A stretch of 33,952 nt of DNA from Bacteroides sp. (lineage in GTDB: Bacteria > Bacteroidota > Bacteroidia > Bacteroidales > Bacteroidaceae): positions 1 through 33,952 of the forward strand of contig JASLCG010000114.1 in NCBI GenBank assembly GCA_030151885.1, given 5' to 3'. Positions 33,269 to 33,952 of this stretch are shown piece after piece. The notes under the pieces are model-generated. The model was not told the origin of the DNA, made no database searches, and saw nothing but the letters and a program-made list of their open reading frames with translations. Position 1 is the first letter of the stretch. Each line of letters starts with the position of its first letter. Made by a program: the position numbers and the translations under genes.

Positions 33269-33952
33269 ATGGCTAATATATCTATATTTTACGATAAGAG
33301 AAGAAAGCTTATTAGCGGAGCATATCCAGTAAGGATTAGAGTGTATCATAGAGGCACATTCTATATAAATACAGATGTAGAAGTTACAGAAGATCTATGG
33401 ATTGGTAATCAAGTATCTTCTAAAGATCGTCTATATAAGACAAAGAATGCTCGTATAATGAACAAATATACTCAAATTAATAAAGAGATACTTAACTATG
33501 AGCTCGATGGCAAATTGCACAAGTTAAGTGATGAACAACTAAAGGCAATATTGAATGGAGATAAATTTGAACAGATTGTAAGTCTAATAGATTACTTTGC
33601 TGAATATATAGATACATTAAATAAAGATAGAACAAAAGAAATTTATTTTCAGACCCAAAAAAAGATAGAACTATTTGATAGACTCACCACGTTAAATGAT
33701 GTTTCTATTAAATGGTTAGAAAACTTTGAAACCTTTCTAAAAAGACAAAAGCTTGCTACCAATACTATCTCTATACATTTACGCAATATAAGAGCTGTAT
33801 TCAATTACTGCATCGACAATGAATATATTACTCAATATCCTTTTAGGAAGTTTAAAATCAAGCGAGAAAAGACCCCTAAGAGATCATTGAGTATAGAAGA
33901 CTTGAGAATTCTTAAAGACTACCCAGTAGAGCCTCATCAAGAAAGATATCGC
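33269..33952 (+). CDS. Tyrosine recombinase (phage-type integrase), N-terminal part, runs off right edge
   Basis: The frame is open for 228 codons from ATG 33269 to the window end without a stop. The N-terminus (MANISIFYDKRRKLISGAYP, then VRIRVYHRGTFYINTDVEV) is an arm-type DNA-binding domain of Bacteroidetes integrases. A SAM-like core-binding domain follows (about 95-195), with SLIDYFAEYIDTLN, WLENFETFLKRQKLATNTIS and a hydrophobic-aromatic RNIRAVFNYCIDNEYI. The last residues (KIKREKTPKRSLSIEDLRIL) lead into the catalytic domain, whose R-H-R-Y residues lie outside the window. Placement 163 bp after a tRNA-Pro, on the same strand, is typical of a tRNA-targeting integrated element. The element class (conjugative, mobilizable or prophage) cannot be told from here. 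Confidence 0.92.
   Translation, partial: MANISIFYDKRRKLISGAYPVRIRVYHRGTFYINTDVEVTEDLWIGNQVSSKDRLYKTKNARIMNKYTQINKEILNYELDGKLHKLSDEQLKAILNGDKFEQIVSLIDYFAEYIDTLNKDRTKEIYFQTQKKIELFDRLTTLNDVSIKWLENFETFLKRQKLATNTISIHLRNIRAVFNYCIDNEYITQYPFRKFKIKREKTPKRSLSIEDLRILKDYPVEPHQERYR

Noticed and set aside
33073..33276. 67-codon plus-strand reading frame overlapping tRNA-Pro
   Set aside because: It starts inside the tRNA, runs through the terminator and repeats, and has no protein-like features; it is a chance frame.
1..33952. CRISPR arrays, insertion sequences, toxin-antitoxin or defence operons
   Set aside because: No regularly spaced repeats, transposase, or small paired toxin/antitoxin genes could be found by reading; only the integrase at the right edge is mobile-element related.

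Overview
The window is a chromosomal stretch of a low-GC member of the Bacteroidetes, most likely order Bacteroidales. Three things point there: the protein families (DUF5683, DUF3822, an orphan outer-membrane beta-barrel with a carboxypeptidase-regulatory-like N-terminus, a Bacteroidetes-type alpha-2-macroglobulin), the weak Shine-Dalgarno context, and the repeated use of the Bacteroidetes -7 promoter box TAnnTTTG at gene-proximal positions, in a few cases with a TTTG/ATTG -33 box 17-21 bp upstream. No genus can be named from the sequence alone.

Left part (1-6262): the 5' part of a large alpha-2-macroglobulin-like gene runs off the left edge. A 52-bp perfect palindrome separates it from a two-gene minus-strand operon (flippase-like membrane protein, then the dipeptidase pepD). 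Divergent to these are rsmA (16S rRNA dimethyltransferase) and mgtE (Mg2+ channel). Next (6326-11757) come a DUF349 coiled-coil protein, a tRNA-Gln(CTG) on the minus strand, and the operon rsfS-ftsH-cdsA (ribosome silencing, membrane proteolysis, phospholipid synthesis). Convergent to it is surE-lpxB (nucleotidase, lipid A).

Middle (13758-23240): a 317-bp AT-rich leader rich in inverted repeats precedes parA-parB-DUF5683-lytic transglycosylase, tightly packed as one probable operon. Then come the bifunctional (p)ppGpp enzyme (rsh), a convergent MerR regulator and alaS. Right part (23303-32974): a RecD/Dda-like helicase; a divergent set of membrane-anchored unknown, DUF3822 and rsmD; a cardiolipin synthase; an orphan outer-membrane beta-barrel; a small four-helix membrane protein; and aroB.

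The right edge (33031-33952) holds tRNA-Pro(GGG), a strong terminator, a three-copy 11-bp repeat and the N-terminal part of a tyrosine recombinase. This looks like the left boundary of an integrated mobile element whose body lies outside the window.

Most of the window is core housekeeping. Beyond the element edge, the main signals not explained by the genes are a terminator-like perfect palindrome inside the DUF3822 reading frame with a competing upstream half, inverted repeats upstream of parA and of rsfS-ftsH-cdsA, and a tRNA-Gln with two mismatches in its anticodon stem. No CRISPR array, insertion sequence, rRNA operon or defence system was seen.
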